Assembly: GCA_023144005.1 (NCBI GenBank)
Contig: JAGLGN010000019.1
Coordinates: 1-51,969, forward strand
Reading direction: 5' to 3'
Source: a bacterium
GTDB lineage: Bacteria > AUK180
Length of the DNA stretch: 51,969 nucleotides
A model generated the notes under the pieces. That model saw only the letters and a program-made list of their open reading frames with translations, had not been told where the DNA came from and searched no databases. Shown one piece after another: positions 1 to 6,907 of this stretch (within the stretch, counting starts at the first letter, position 1; every line of letters begins with the position of its first letter). A program made the position numbers and the translations under genes.

Positions 1-123
1 TAAAATGCATGAACTCGTTCGGAAATTTCCTCTCTCAAACAGCATGTCATTTTTCCTCGAACATTCGTTCCTGCCTCTAAAAGCTCTAACGATCGTTCAC
101 TCCTTCCGGAACTCTCGGTTGGG

Positions 124-146
124 CGCACGGCTGCGCCGTGCTCGAG
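124..146 (+). repeat. REP-like palindrome, copy 1 (exact inverted match at window end)
   Basis: Arms GCACGGC (125-131) and GCCGTGC (135-141) enclose a 3-base loop and are followed by TCGAG. The 23 bases at 124-146 are the exact reverse complement of 51947-51969. The flank after CTCGAG is also similar in both copies, a purine-rich stretch containing GTGAG and AAGCAG, so the repeat unit is probably 50 bases or more. Confidence 0.75.
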
Positions 147-264
147 GGGGGTGAGAGACGAAGCAGAGAAAAGAAATAGAAAAAGATATTTGAACATTAT
201 TGTTATGATTCATTCCTGCCGTTAAAAATGTCAATGTCACTTAGACGGTTCAAAACTCTTTTTG

Positions 265-290
265 GTTGGTCGCCCGGCGCTGCCGGGCTC
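265..290 (+). repeat. REP-like palindrome, variant copy
   Basis: Arms GCCCGGC (272-278) and GCCGGGC (282-288) enclose a 3-base loop. The element has the same frame as the copy at 124-146: both are preceded by GGTTGG and followed by TC. The A/T pair in the stem of the first copy is replaced by C/G here, a compensated change that keeps the hairpin. Confidence 0.6.
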
Positions 291-449
291 CCGTGGAGCG
301 GATGCGGGAAAGAAAATAAAGAAGTGGAAAGTGTCATCCAGAGGGAGTTGGCGACCGTGGGATCCAGTTTTATTTCATCCTGGGTCCCACTTTACACCTC
401 ACATTTCAGACTACGCCTTCCATAGTCATGGTATTTACGAATCAGAACA

Positions 450-965
450 CTAGCTATTAGAACGGTTCATCTTGCGGTGGCCGGAACCCTTGCCCTCTTT
501 GCGTTTTCCAGAGGAGTGGTGATCACGGCGGGATCCCTTCTTTCTCTCTCTCTGAAGGTGCATTTTGAACTTATCGAACTGCTCCTTGTTCAGGATCTTT
601 TCTACCTTTTTCAAATGGGCGATACGATCCTTGGCCTGCTGTAATCTCAAGGCGTTGATCTTCTCTTCCAATGTGAGCATTTTCGCGTAATCGATCTTGT
701 CTTCAAGAAGAAGTTCCTTGATCTCCAAACGCAATTTCTGAATGCCTATGCGGGTTTTCTGAGATCTCTTCCTTTTCTCGATCTGGAGTTTTTCCATCTC
801 TTTGGCCTGCTTATCGGAGAGGTCCAGAAACTTTTGTATCCTCTCGCCCGGCTCGAATCTTCCGTGGTCCGGCATAGCATCAGTTCTTTTCCCGGTCATT
901 CCCTTCGCAAAGGGTGCAGCAGCCAACAGTAACAAAGCAAAAAACAGTACAAGCGTCTTTTTCAT
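450..965 (-). CDS. Spy/CpxP-like periplasmic protein
   Basis: This is a 171-residue exported protein. The start at 965 is chosen because GGAGGT lies just upstream and the protein then opens with a classical signal peptide (MKKTLVLFFALLLLAAAPFA). The mature part is a helical, highly charged segment (about 35-140) with DLSDKQAKEMEKLQ, LEIKELLLEDKID and LNKEQFDKFK, the pattern of the Spy/CpxP/LTXXQ group of periplasmic chaperone-like stress or metal sensors. A Lys/Arg/His-rich tail (about 140-171) follows and could bind metal or anionic polymer; that is inference. Members of this group are often induced by envelope or metal stress. It stands alone and is divergent from gcvT. Assignment rests on helix pattern and size, not on a diagnostic catalytic residue. 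Confidence 0.6.
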   Translation of the reverse strand: MKKTLVLFFALLLLAAAPFAKGMTGKRTDAMPDHGRFEPGERIQKFLDLSDKQAKEMEKLQIEKRKRSQKTRIGIQKLRLEIKELLLEDKIDYAKMLTLEEKINALRLQQAKDRIAHLKKVEKILNKEQFDKFKMHLQRERKKGSRRDHHSSGKRKEGKGSGHRKMNRSNS

Positions 966-987
966 ATCTACCTCCGCTTTACCAATA

Positions 988-1015
988 CAACGATTGCGGG
1001 AGAACAAAGGTTACA
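988..1015 (-). promoter_or_regulatory. Possible ECF-sigma-type promoter upstream of the Spy/CpxP-like gene
   Basis: Read on the minus strand, TGTAACC (1015-1009) is followed after 16 bases by CGTTG (992-988). A GTAAC-type -35 with a CGT-type -10 at 16 bases is the usual layout for ECF sigma factors, and Spy/CpxP-like genes are commonly ECF targets. It lies 23 bases before the start codon. A single match of this length can be chance. Confidence 0.3.
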
Positions 1016-1077
1016 TGACACTTTCATAAATAGAGGATAGGTGCTAGAGGTTAGAGGTTGGTGCAGAAAAAAGGAAC

Positions 1078-1227
1078 CACATCCGTGACCGAAAAATCAA
1101 TATTTCGTTTAACCCATTAATTCTACTGTTACAATCGTTTCACGCCGCACCCCAACATAGTGTACTGTTCCAAGCAAAGAGTTGACAGGAAGCGAAGCGT
1201 GTAAACTCTTTGCCCCGTTAGAATCAA
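1078..1227 (+). repeat. Intergenic repeat family, copy A
   Basis: About 150 bases. The first half (to about 1158) is shared with the copies at 33173, 50359 and, inverted, 21525. The last 61 bases (1167-1227) are an exact reverse complement of 21333-21393. That part forms a 10-bp stem, GCAAAGAGTT (1174-1183) with AACTCTTTGC (1204-1213). The central palindromic module seen in copy B is missing and replaced by about 11 unrelated bases. TGTTACAAT near 1127-1135 resembles an extended -10 element. Confidence 0.85.
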
Positions 1228-1257
1228 CTGTAAAATAATATCCGCACTCTCTCAGAA

Positions 1258-1340
1258 GGGCACGGCAACGTGCCCCTACGATTATTCTCCTCTGCGCCAA
1301 TCTTGAACTTGGAACATTTCAACTTTTGAACAATCCTCTC
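1258..1340 (+). repeat. Hairpin-CTACG repeat, copy 1
   Basis: Stem GGGCACG/CGTGCCC (1258-1264 and 1269-1275) with a GCAA loop is followed by CTACG. Thirty-one bases later comes GAACATTTCAAC...TTGAACA (1312-1332). The same order, orientation and spacing recur at 25082-25157 with a different but still self-complementary stem. Confidence 0.6.
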
Positions 1341-1460
1341 CCCCTCGTACTTCGTTCACTCGTGACCGATGGTCATCGTATTTATGAAACGGCACATACA
1401 TTATCCCTACATATCTTTCTTTAAGCAAAGAATTATCGTAATTGCAAACTTAATAATTAC

Positions 1461-1489
1461 TTGAATTTCTCCCCAATAAGATGTATAAT
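1461..1489 (+). promoter_or_regulatory. Sigma70-type promoter of the gcv-led operon
   Basis: TTGAAT (1461-1466), a 17-base spacer and a perfect TATAAT (1484-1489). Transcription would start near 1496, leaving about 33 bases before the gcvT start at 1529. It overlaps the alternative upstream ATG at 1481, which therefore cannot be the start from this promoter. It is the only strong promoter seen for the plus-strand run ending at 21285. Confidence 0.75.
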
Positions 1490-1528
1490 ATAAGAACTAA
1501 TGGAAAATCTCTCTTAATAGGAGTATTT

Positions 1529-2635
1529 ATGGAGGATTTAAAGAGAACGCCTCTTCACGATATACATAAACGGAATGGAGGACATATTGTTCCCTTCGCG
1601 GGCTGGGAAATGCCTGTCCGTTTTTCTTCCATCAAGGAAGAGCATATTGCCGTAAGGACCAATGCCGGTCTCTTTGATATTTCTCATATGGGAGAGTTCA
1701 TCATTCACGGCCCTGAAGCCGTCAAATTCGTCGACATGCTTATCACCAATTCCGTTAGCTCCCTTGAAAACTATCATATCTGTTATTCTCCCATGTGCAA
1801 TGACAAAGGCGGCATTGTCGATGACCTCCTGGCTTATAAATTCAATGAAAGTAAAATAATGCTTGTTGTCAATGCTTCAAATATTGAAAAGGACTTTGAC
1901 TGGGTTGTGAAAAAGAGCGCCGATTATGATGTTGCCGTTGAGAACGAATCTGTGAATTTTGCCCAGATCGCCATTCAAGGCCCGAATGCGGAGAAAATAC
2001 TGCAGAAAACGGTAGCTTCTGAATTGGGAAAGATCGGCTTTTTTCATTTCCGCGAATTGACATTTAATAACGGAATAACGGCTATCGTATCCAGAACCGG
2101 ATATACCGGCGAGGATGGATTTGAGATATATATGGCATCGGCTTCCGCGGAGAAGATGTGGCTTGACATCATGGAGGCGGGTAAGGACTCTGCTTTGCTG
2201 CCCATCGGACTCGGCGCAAGAAACACCCTTCGTCTTGAAGCGAAATTGATGCTTTACGGCAATGAGCTTGATGACGCTATATCCCCTGTTGAGGCCGGGC
2301 TTAAGTGGGCAATGGATATCAACAAGGATTTTATAGGGAAAGACCGAGCCCTGAGAGAGATAGAGAATAAACCGGCGAGGACCCTTGTCGGATTTGAAAT
2401 GGAAGAACGCGCTATTCCAAGGCATGGCTATGCGATTTTCGCCGGAGATGAAGAAGTAGGCATCGTCACCAGCGGGACCTTCGCGCCATTTCTTGAAAAA
2501 TATCTTGGCCTGGGGTATGTATCCCGGTCACATAGAAAAAGAGGCACTCAGATCGAAATATCGATCAGAGGAAAAAATAAAAAGGCCGTTATTGTAAAAA
2601 CGCCGTTTTACAAGAAACAATACAAAAAGAATTGA
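1529..2635 (+). CDS. gcvT: Aminomethyltransferase, glycine cleavage T protein
   Basis: T protein takes the aminomethyl group from lipoylated GcvH and passes the carbon to tetrahydrofolate, releasing ammonia and giving 5,10-methylene-THF. The protein has 368 residues, normal for the family. The start at 1529 follows AGGAG; an in-frame ATG at 1481 lies inside the promoter. Visible family features are the N-terminal folate-binding fold with SHMGEF (about 52-57), the conserved acidic pair in GGIVDDLLAYK (Asp98/Asp99, the usual catalytic aspartate position), GYTGEDGFEIY, and LGARNTLRLEAK before the C-terminal barrel. It opens the operon, 9 bases ahead of gcvH. The L protein (dihydrolipoamide dehydrogenase) and lipoylation genes are not in the window. 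Confidence 0.96.
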   Translation: MEDLKRTPLHDIHKRNGGHIVPFAGWEMPVRFSSIKEEHIAVRTNAGLFDISHMGEFIIHGPEAVKFVDMLITNSVSSLENYHICYSPMCNDKGGIVDDLLAYKFNESKIMLVVNASNIEKDFDWVVKKSADYDVAVENESVNFAQIAIQGPNAEKILQKTVASELGKIGFFHFRELTFNNGITAIVSRTGYTGEDGFEIYMASASAEKMWLDIMEAGKDSALLPIGLGARNTLRLEAKLMLYGNELDDAISPVEAGLKWAMDINKDFIGKDRALREIENKPARTLVGFEMEERAIPRHGYAIFAGDEEVGIVTSGTFAPFLEKYLGLGYVSRSHRKRGTQIEISIRGKNKKAVIVKTPFYKKQYKKN

Positions 2636-2644
2636 GGAGGAAAC

Positions 2645-3010
2645 ATGAAATTCACAAAATCACATGAGTGGATCAAGGAAATAGGTGATGTTTATCATGT
2701 AGGTGTAAGCAATTACGCTCAGGAACATTTGAGCGATATAGTATATGTAGAAGCGGAAGCGGAAGGAAACAGCATCGACAAGGGCGAGAGGATCGGAACA
2801 TTGGAATCCGTCAAAGCGGCTGAAGATTTCGCGGCTCCCGTGGATGTTGAAATAGTCGCCTTCAATGATGCCCTGGCGGATCAGCCGGAATTGATAAATA
2901 CCGATCCCGAGAATGAAGGCTGGATAGTCACGGTGAAGGTTCTCAATGAAACACAGCTTGATGAGTTGATGGACGAAGCGGCATATAAAGATTTCCTGTC
3001 CACTTTATAA
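2645..3010 (+). CDS. gcvH: Glycine cleavage H protein
   Basis: This is the lipoyl carrier that shuttles the aminomethyl intermediate between P, T and L proteins. It has 121 residues, close to the usual 125-130. A strong GAGGAGG lies just before the ATG. The lipoyl-attachment lysine is Lys57 in TLESVKAAED, preceded by the expected KGERIG turn. The N-terminal KSHEWIK and GVSNYAQEHLSDIVYVE strings are typical of bacterial GcvH. It sits between gcvT and gcvPA in the usual T-H-PA-PB order. Confidence 0.97.
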   Translation: MKFTKSHEWIKEIGDVYHVGVSNYAQEHLSDIVYVEAEAEGNSIDKGERIGTLESVKAAEDFAAPVDVEIVAFNDALADQPELINTDPENEGWIVTVKVLNETQLDELMDEAAYKDFLSTL

Positions 3011-3034
3011 TATTATCCTTTTTCGGAGAGGTAG

Positions 3035-4381
3035 ATGAAGTACACGCAATTATCAGAAGACGATATAATTTCCATGTTGAAGGTCATAGGCGTTAATTCC
3101 ATAGAAGAGCTTTTCAATGACCTTCCCGCATCGTTGACCGATAATTACGGTTCAATAAATAACCATGGGATGACGGAAATGGAATTGCGCAGAAAATTCC
3201 ATGAATATGAGAAGAAGAACGGCACGGGCAATGATCTAACCTGCTTTCTCGGAGGAGGATATTACGATCACTTCATCCCTTCGATCTCTTCAGCACTCTC
3301 ATCCCGCAGTGAATTCTATACCGCATATACTCCCTATCAGCCCGAAGCGGCTCAGGGTTCTCTTCAGCTTATCTGGGAATTTCAATCGATGATGTCCGAG
3401 CTTACCGGACTGCCCGTCACAAACGCGTCAATGTATGATGGAGCGAGCGGATTCGCGGAGGCCTTTCTTATGGCATTTCGTCTGTTTCGGGGGAAAAAGA
3501 AAAAATTCATCTACTCTTCCACCGTCAATCCCGCGTATATTGCTGTATTGAAAACCTATTTACAATTCAAAGAAGATATCGAGATCGTTGAGATACCGGA
3601 GATCGACGGCCATACCGACATCGCCGCTCTCAAAGAACAATTGGACGAAAATACAGCCGGAGTCGGACTCTCCTATCCGAATTTCTATGGACAGATCGAG
3701 GATATGGAAGAAATGACAGAGCTCATCAAAGCTCAGGGGGCGATACCCATAGCCGCCTTCTACCCCATGGTCTCATCGGTTCTGAAAACTCCGGGAGAAT
3801 TGGGATTTGAGATCGTTACAGGAAATGGACAAAGTATGGGAAACCCCATTTACTTCTCCGGACCCACTTTCGGCATCTTCTCGGTCAAGAAAGAATATAT
3901 CAGACAGCTACCCGGAAGATTGGTCTCGGAAACCGTGGATCTGGAAGGGAAAAGAGGATTCGTCATGACCCTTCAGACCCGTGAACAACATATAAAAAGA
4001 GAAAGAGCGACATCAAATATATGTTCAAATCAAAGCCTGAACACCCTTCTGGCAAGTATCTATATGTCCTTTGTGGGCAGGGAAGGCTTTTATAAACTGG
4101 GACAAAGGATCATGCAATTGACAGCATATACAGTCAAAAAAGCGCAAGAAGCCGGTATAAAGATCAAATTCAGGAAGAAAAGGATATTCAATGAAATAGT
4201 ATTTGATGTACCCGATCCCGCGGCGATATTATCAAAGGGCATTGATGCAGGATTGGCTCCCGGAATTCCGCTTGAGGGATTGATGCGTGAAAATGGACTG
4301 ATGACGGCGATAACCGAGAAAAGAACCAAGGAAGAGATCGACACACTTGTAGAATTTCTCAAAGGAGACGGCAATGGATAA
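3035..4381 (+). CDS. gcvPA: Glycine dehydrogenase (decarboxylating) subunit 1
   Basis: N-terminal half of a split P protein. With GcvPB it decarboxylates glycine using PLP and loads the aminomethyl group onto lipoyl-GcvH. It has 448 residues, the normal GcvPA size. Typical strings are GGGYYDHFIPS, EFYTAYTPYQPEAAQGSLQ and NASMYDGASGFAEA. This half has the aminotransferase fold but not the PLP lysine, which is in GcvPB. GAGAGGT precedes the start. The end overlaps gcvPB by 8 bases, which suggests translational coupling of the two subunits. A split P protein is known from Firmicutes, Thermotogae and many other bacteria. Confidence 0.96.
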   Translation: MKYTQLSEDDIISMLKVIGVNSIEELFNDLPASLTDNYGSINNHGMTEMELRRKFHEYEKKNGTGNDLTCFLGGGYYDHFIPSISSALSSRSEFYTAYTPYQPEAAQGSLQLIWEFQSMMSELTGLPVTNASMYDGASGFAEAFLMAFRLFRGKKKKFIYSSTVNPAYIAVLKTYLQFKEDIEIVEIPEIDGHTDIAALKEQLDENTAGVGLSYPNFYGQIEDMEEMTELIKAQGAIPIAAFYPMVSSVLKTPGELGFEIVTGNGQSMGNPIYFSGPTFGIFSVKKEYIRQLPGRLVSETVDLEGKRGFVMTLQTREQHIKRERATSNICSNQSLNTLLASIYMSFVGREGFYKLGQRIMQLTAYTVKKAQEAGIKIKFRKKRIFNEIVFDVPDPAAILSKGIDAGLAPGIPLEGLMRENGLMTAITEKRTKEEIDTLVEFLKGDGNG

Positions 4382-5828
4382 GACCAGAGAGCTGATCTTT
4401 GAAATGTCCTCCCGCGGTGTAGAGAATATCTTCCTGGGTCATGAAGAATTCAATGAGGCACCCTTGATCGAAGAAAAATTTCTTGCATCCGAAAAGGCGG
4501 ATCTGCCTCAGGTTGGTGAATTGGATATAGTTCGTCATTACACCAATCTTTCCAAGCTGAATTTCTCGATCGACGCCAATTTCTACCCATTGGGTTCATG
4601 TACGATGAAATACAATCCCAAAATAAATGAGGAGATCGCATCCTTCAGAGGATTCGTCTCTCTCCATCCGATGCTTCCCGAGACAACTGTCCAGGGAATG
4701 CTGGAACTTCTTTATACAGGCGGCGAGTATCTTAAGGAGATATCCGGCCTTCCCGGAGTTTCTCTTCTGCCGGCCGCCGGAGCTCACGGTGAATTGGCGG
4801 GGAATTTTATATTCGCGAAGTATTTCAATGATCGAAATGAAATAAGGACCAAGATGCTTATCCCTGATTCCGCACACGGCACAAACCCCGCATCGGCCAT
4901 CATGGCGGGCTTCCAACCCGTGGAGATCCCCTCCGACGAGAATGGAGACATCGATCTGAAAGCGCTCAGAGAAGCAATGGACGAATCGGTCGCTGGTATC
5001 ATGATGACACAGCCCAATACGCTGGGTATATTTGACTCCAATTTCAAGAAAGTCGCGCAGATCGTACATGAAAGAGGCGGCCTGGTCTATATGGACGGAG
5101 CCAATATGAACGCGATGCTATGTCATGTCAAACCAGGCGAGATCGGGGTGGACATCATGCACTTCAATCTTCATAAGACCTTTTCCACACCCCACGGCAT
5201 GGGAGGGCCCGGAGCGGGACCTATCTGTGTCAGCGGTGAGCTGACGGAGTATTTACCCGTACCCGTGATCGGGAAGGATCAGAGCGGCACATTCCATATG
5301 GAGGGTAATATTCCCCGTTCCGTAGGAAGGATGACAGAAGGATACGGCAATATCGGCGTCATCCTGAAAGCCCTCGTTTATATGATGGCCCTCGGAGTGG
5401 AGGGGCTCAAAGATGCCACGGATATAGCGGTTCTGAACGCCAATTATGTCAAAGTATCATTGGAGAAGCATTATCATCTCCATTTCAAGGGGCTCTGCAA
5501 ACACGAATGCGTGTTCGATAACTCCTTTCAAAAAGACAAAGGGATAAGAACCCTTGATATAGCTAAGAGACTTCTGGACTACGGCCTGCACGCCCCTACC
5601 GTCTATTTCCCATTAACCGTGAAAGAGGCGATCATGGTGGAACCGACCGAGACAGAAAGTAAAAGATCGCTGGACCGTTTCATTCAAGTAATGACAAAGA
5701 TCGCCGGAGAGTGTAATGATTCACCGGAGCTTCTGAAAAATGCTCCCACCAAAACACCCGTGAGGAGACTGGATGAAACACAAGCAGCGAGGAACCCGAT
5801 ACTAAAATGGGAAAGAGGAGAACAATGA
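4374..5828 (+). CDS. gcvPB: Glycine dehydrogenase (decarboxylating) subunit 2
   Basis: PLP-carrying half of the split glycine decarboxylase, 484 residues. The Schiff-base lysine is Lys268 in FNLHKTFSTPHGMGGPGAGP, the family signature. Other conserved strings are YPLGSCTMKYNPKINE near residue 76 and the AHGTNPASA segment. The start overlaps gcvPA, and the stop overlaps the following lipoprotein gene by 4 bases (ATGA at 5825-5828). The glycine cleavage genes are therefore physically continuous with envelope genes. Confidence 0.97.
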   Translation: MDKTRELIFEMSSRGVENIFLGHEEFNEAPLIEEKFLASEKADLPQVGELDIVRHYTNLSKLNFSIDANFYPLGSCTMKYNPKINEEIASFRGFVSLHPMLPETTVQGMLELLYTGGEYLKEISGLPGVSLLPAAGAHGELAGNFIFAKYFNDRNEIRTKMLIPDSAHGTNPASAIMAGFQPVEIPSDENGDIDLKALREAMDESVAGIMMTQPNTLGIFDSNFKKVAQIVHERGGLVYMDGANMNAMLCHVKPGEIGVDIMHFNLHKTFSTPHGMGGPGAGPICVSGELTEYLPVPVIGKDQSGTFHMEGNIPRSVGRMTEGYGNIGVILKALVYMMALGVEGLKDATDIAVLNANYVKVSLEKHYHLHFKGLCKHECVFDNSFQKDKGIRTLDIAKRLLDYGLHAPTVYFPLTVKEAIMVEPTETESKRSLDRFIQVMTKIAGECNDSPELLKNAPTKTPVRRLDETQAARNPILKWERGEQ

Positions 5829-6907
5829 AAATAAGAAAGATGCTGATCTTAACAGGGCTGATCGCCTTTGTATTATTTGCCGGATGTAAGACAAATTTAT
5901 TTTCTCCATTTCATAATGCCGATTCAGATACCTCTCTGGATTCACTTTTATGGGACGGAAAGGCCGCGATGGAGAATTTGGATTTTGAGAAGGCCGAAGA
6001 ATATTACGGCAAGGCTATGGAAGACTACCCCCATTCCGGAGCGGCGAGACTCGGACATGCCGCGGCATACATCGCGCTTAAGGAGATCAACATCCTGGAC
6101 CTCTACAAGGATCTCGATCTTTCCGATGAGACCGTTGCTGATACGGAAAGTCTGTTTCCAAGAAATAGATGCGCTCTTTACAGAGACGGAGCCTTCACCG
6201 TGGACACCGACCTCAACCCCATACTCAACGGAAGCTGTGATCTCTCCCCAAGAGATGGCGAAACAAATCTTAATATAGCTTTTACTTCATTACTTTTGGG
6301 AGCACTTCAGATCTATGACATGGACGGCAATGGAAATTTCATGGAATCCCATGAGGTTCTCTATCTGGGAAAGGACATGAATGTTTACGGTTTTGAACTC
6401 TTTGCCACCGGAGGATTGACCGCGGGTGAAAAGAGCACCATCGTAAACAATCTCAACGCCCGCATTGACGATGTCACTTATTATATACACAAATCAACCA
6501 CCGCTATCAATTATGCCGTTGAGGCATTGGAGATGAATGACGAAGATCCGGAGATGCTCAATGAGATCAACTCTATCGCCAATTCCGTTTCCCGGCGTAT
6601 AGCTTTCTACCGCTATAAGGACGAAAAGGACAATGATGATGATTGGCTGGATGTAAATGAGGATGTCGTTGCCGACACCATGGTATGGACGGATACGGAC
6701 GGAGACGGGTTCATCGACGATGCGACGGACACACCCTGGACTTGGGACAGGGTAAACGCCCTCACCTTTCCTCTTAGCGCGGGATGGTTCACATCCACGG
6801 GAGGAGAATGGGAAGGAGGAGACTGGGGTATAGACGAGGAAGACATAGACGGAAGGGATAATGACAGTGATGGCATCATTGATGAGGACTCTGGGGGCGT
6901 TATATGA
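5825..6907 (+). CDS. Lipoprotein with TPR-like start and acidic calcium-binding-like loops
   Basis: Predicted lipoprotein of 360 residues. The start at 5825 is favoured by GAGGAG and by the ATGA overlap with gcvPB. A signal peptide ends in a lipobox-like FAGC with Cys21. Residues about 45-95 look like one or two TPR helices (AEEYYGKAMEDYPHSGAARLG). Three Asp-rich loops of EF-hand or thrombospondin-3 type follow: DMDGNGN, DTDGDGFIDD and DNDSDGIIDED, the last near the C terminus. Such loops usually bind calcium in extracytoplasmic proteins. I do not recognise the family. It overlaps the barrel-OmpA gene by 4 bases, so the two products may work together in the outer membrane; that is inference. 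Confidence 0.75.
   Translation: MKIRKMLILTGLIAFVLFAGCKTNLFSPFHNADSDTSLDSLLWDGKAAMENLDFEKAEEYYGKAMEDYPHSGAARLGHAAAYIALKEINILDLYKDLDLSDETVADTESLFPRNRCALYRDGAFTVDTDLNPILNGSCDLSPRDGETNLNIAFTSLLLGALQIYDMDGNGNFMESHEVLYLGKDMNVYGFELFATGGLTAGEKSTIVNNLNARIDDVTYYIHKSTTAINYAVEALEMNDEDPEMLNEINSIANSVSRRIAFYRYKDEKDNDDDWLDVNEDVVADTMVWTDTDGDGFIDDATDTPWTWDRVNALTFPLSAGWFTSTGGEWEGGDWGIDEEDIDGRDNDSDGIIDEDSGGVI

Larger units (their letters stand above)
1..449. other. Non-coding stretch with palindromic repeats
   Basis: No convincing gene is visible here; the short open frames have no ribosome site and are built from repeat sequence. The stretch holds two GC-rich palindromes (124-146 and 272-288) and a longer imperfect hairpin at about 357-390, whose GTGGGATCCAG arm pairs with CTGGGTCCCAC. 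After that comes a run (389-409) whose reverse complement resembles the simple repeat at about 24976-25003. It lies downstream of the minus-strand gene at 450-965 and may act as that gene's 3' region, but no hairpin is followed by a T-run. Confidence 0.6.
966..1528. other. Intergenic region between divergent genes
   Basis: No gene is visible. It contains the putative promoter of the minus-strand gene (988-1015), repeat copy A (1078-1227), a hairpin with CTACG tail (1258-1280), the shared 21-base string at 1312-1332, and the gcvT promoter (1461-1489). I found no glycine-riboswitch-like structure: the predicted leader of gcvT is only about 33 bases. Confidence 0.6.

Noticed and set aside
228-453. 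Two overlapping short plus-strand frames
   Set aside because: They run through palindromic repeat sequence without a ribosome site or recognisable product.
1109-1300. Short minus-strand frame in repeat copy A
   Set aside because: It exists only because the repeat lacks stops in this frame; the other copies do not keep it open.
1490-1528. Glycine riboswitch upstream of gcvT
   Set aside because: The predicted leader is only about 33 bases and no tandem aptamer-like structure is visible further upstream.
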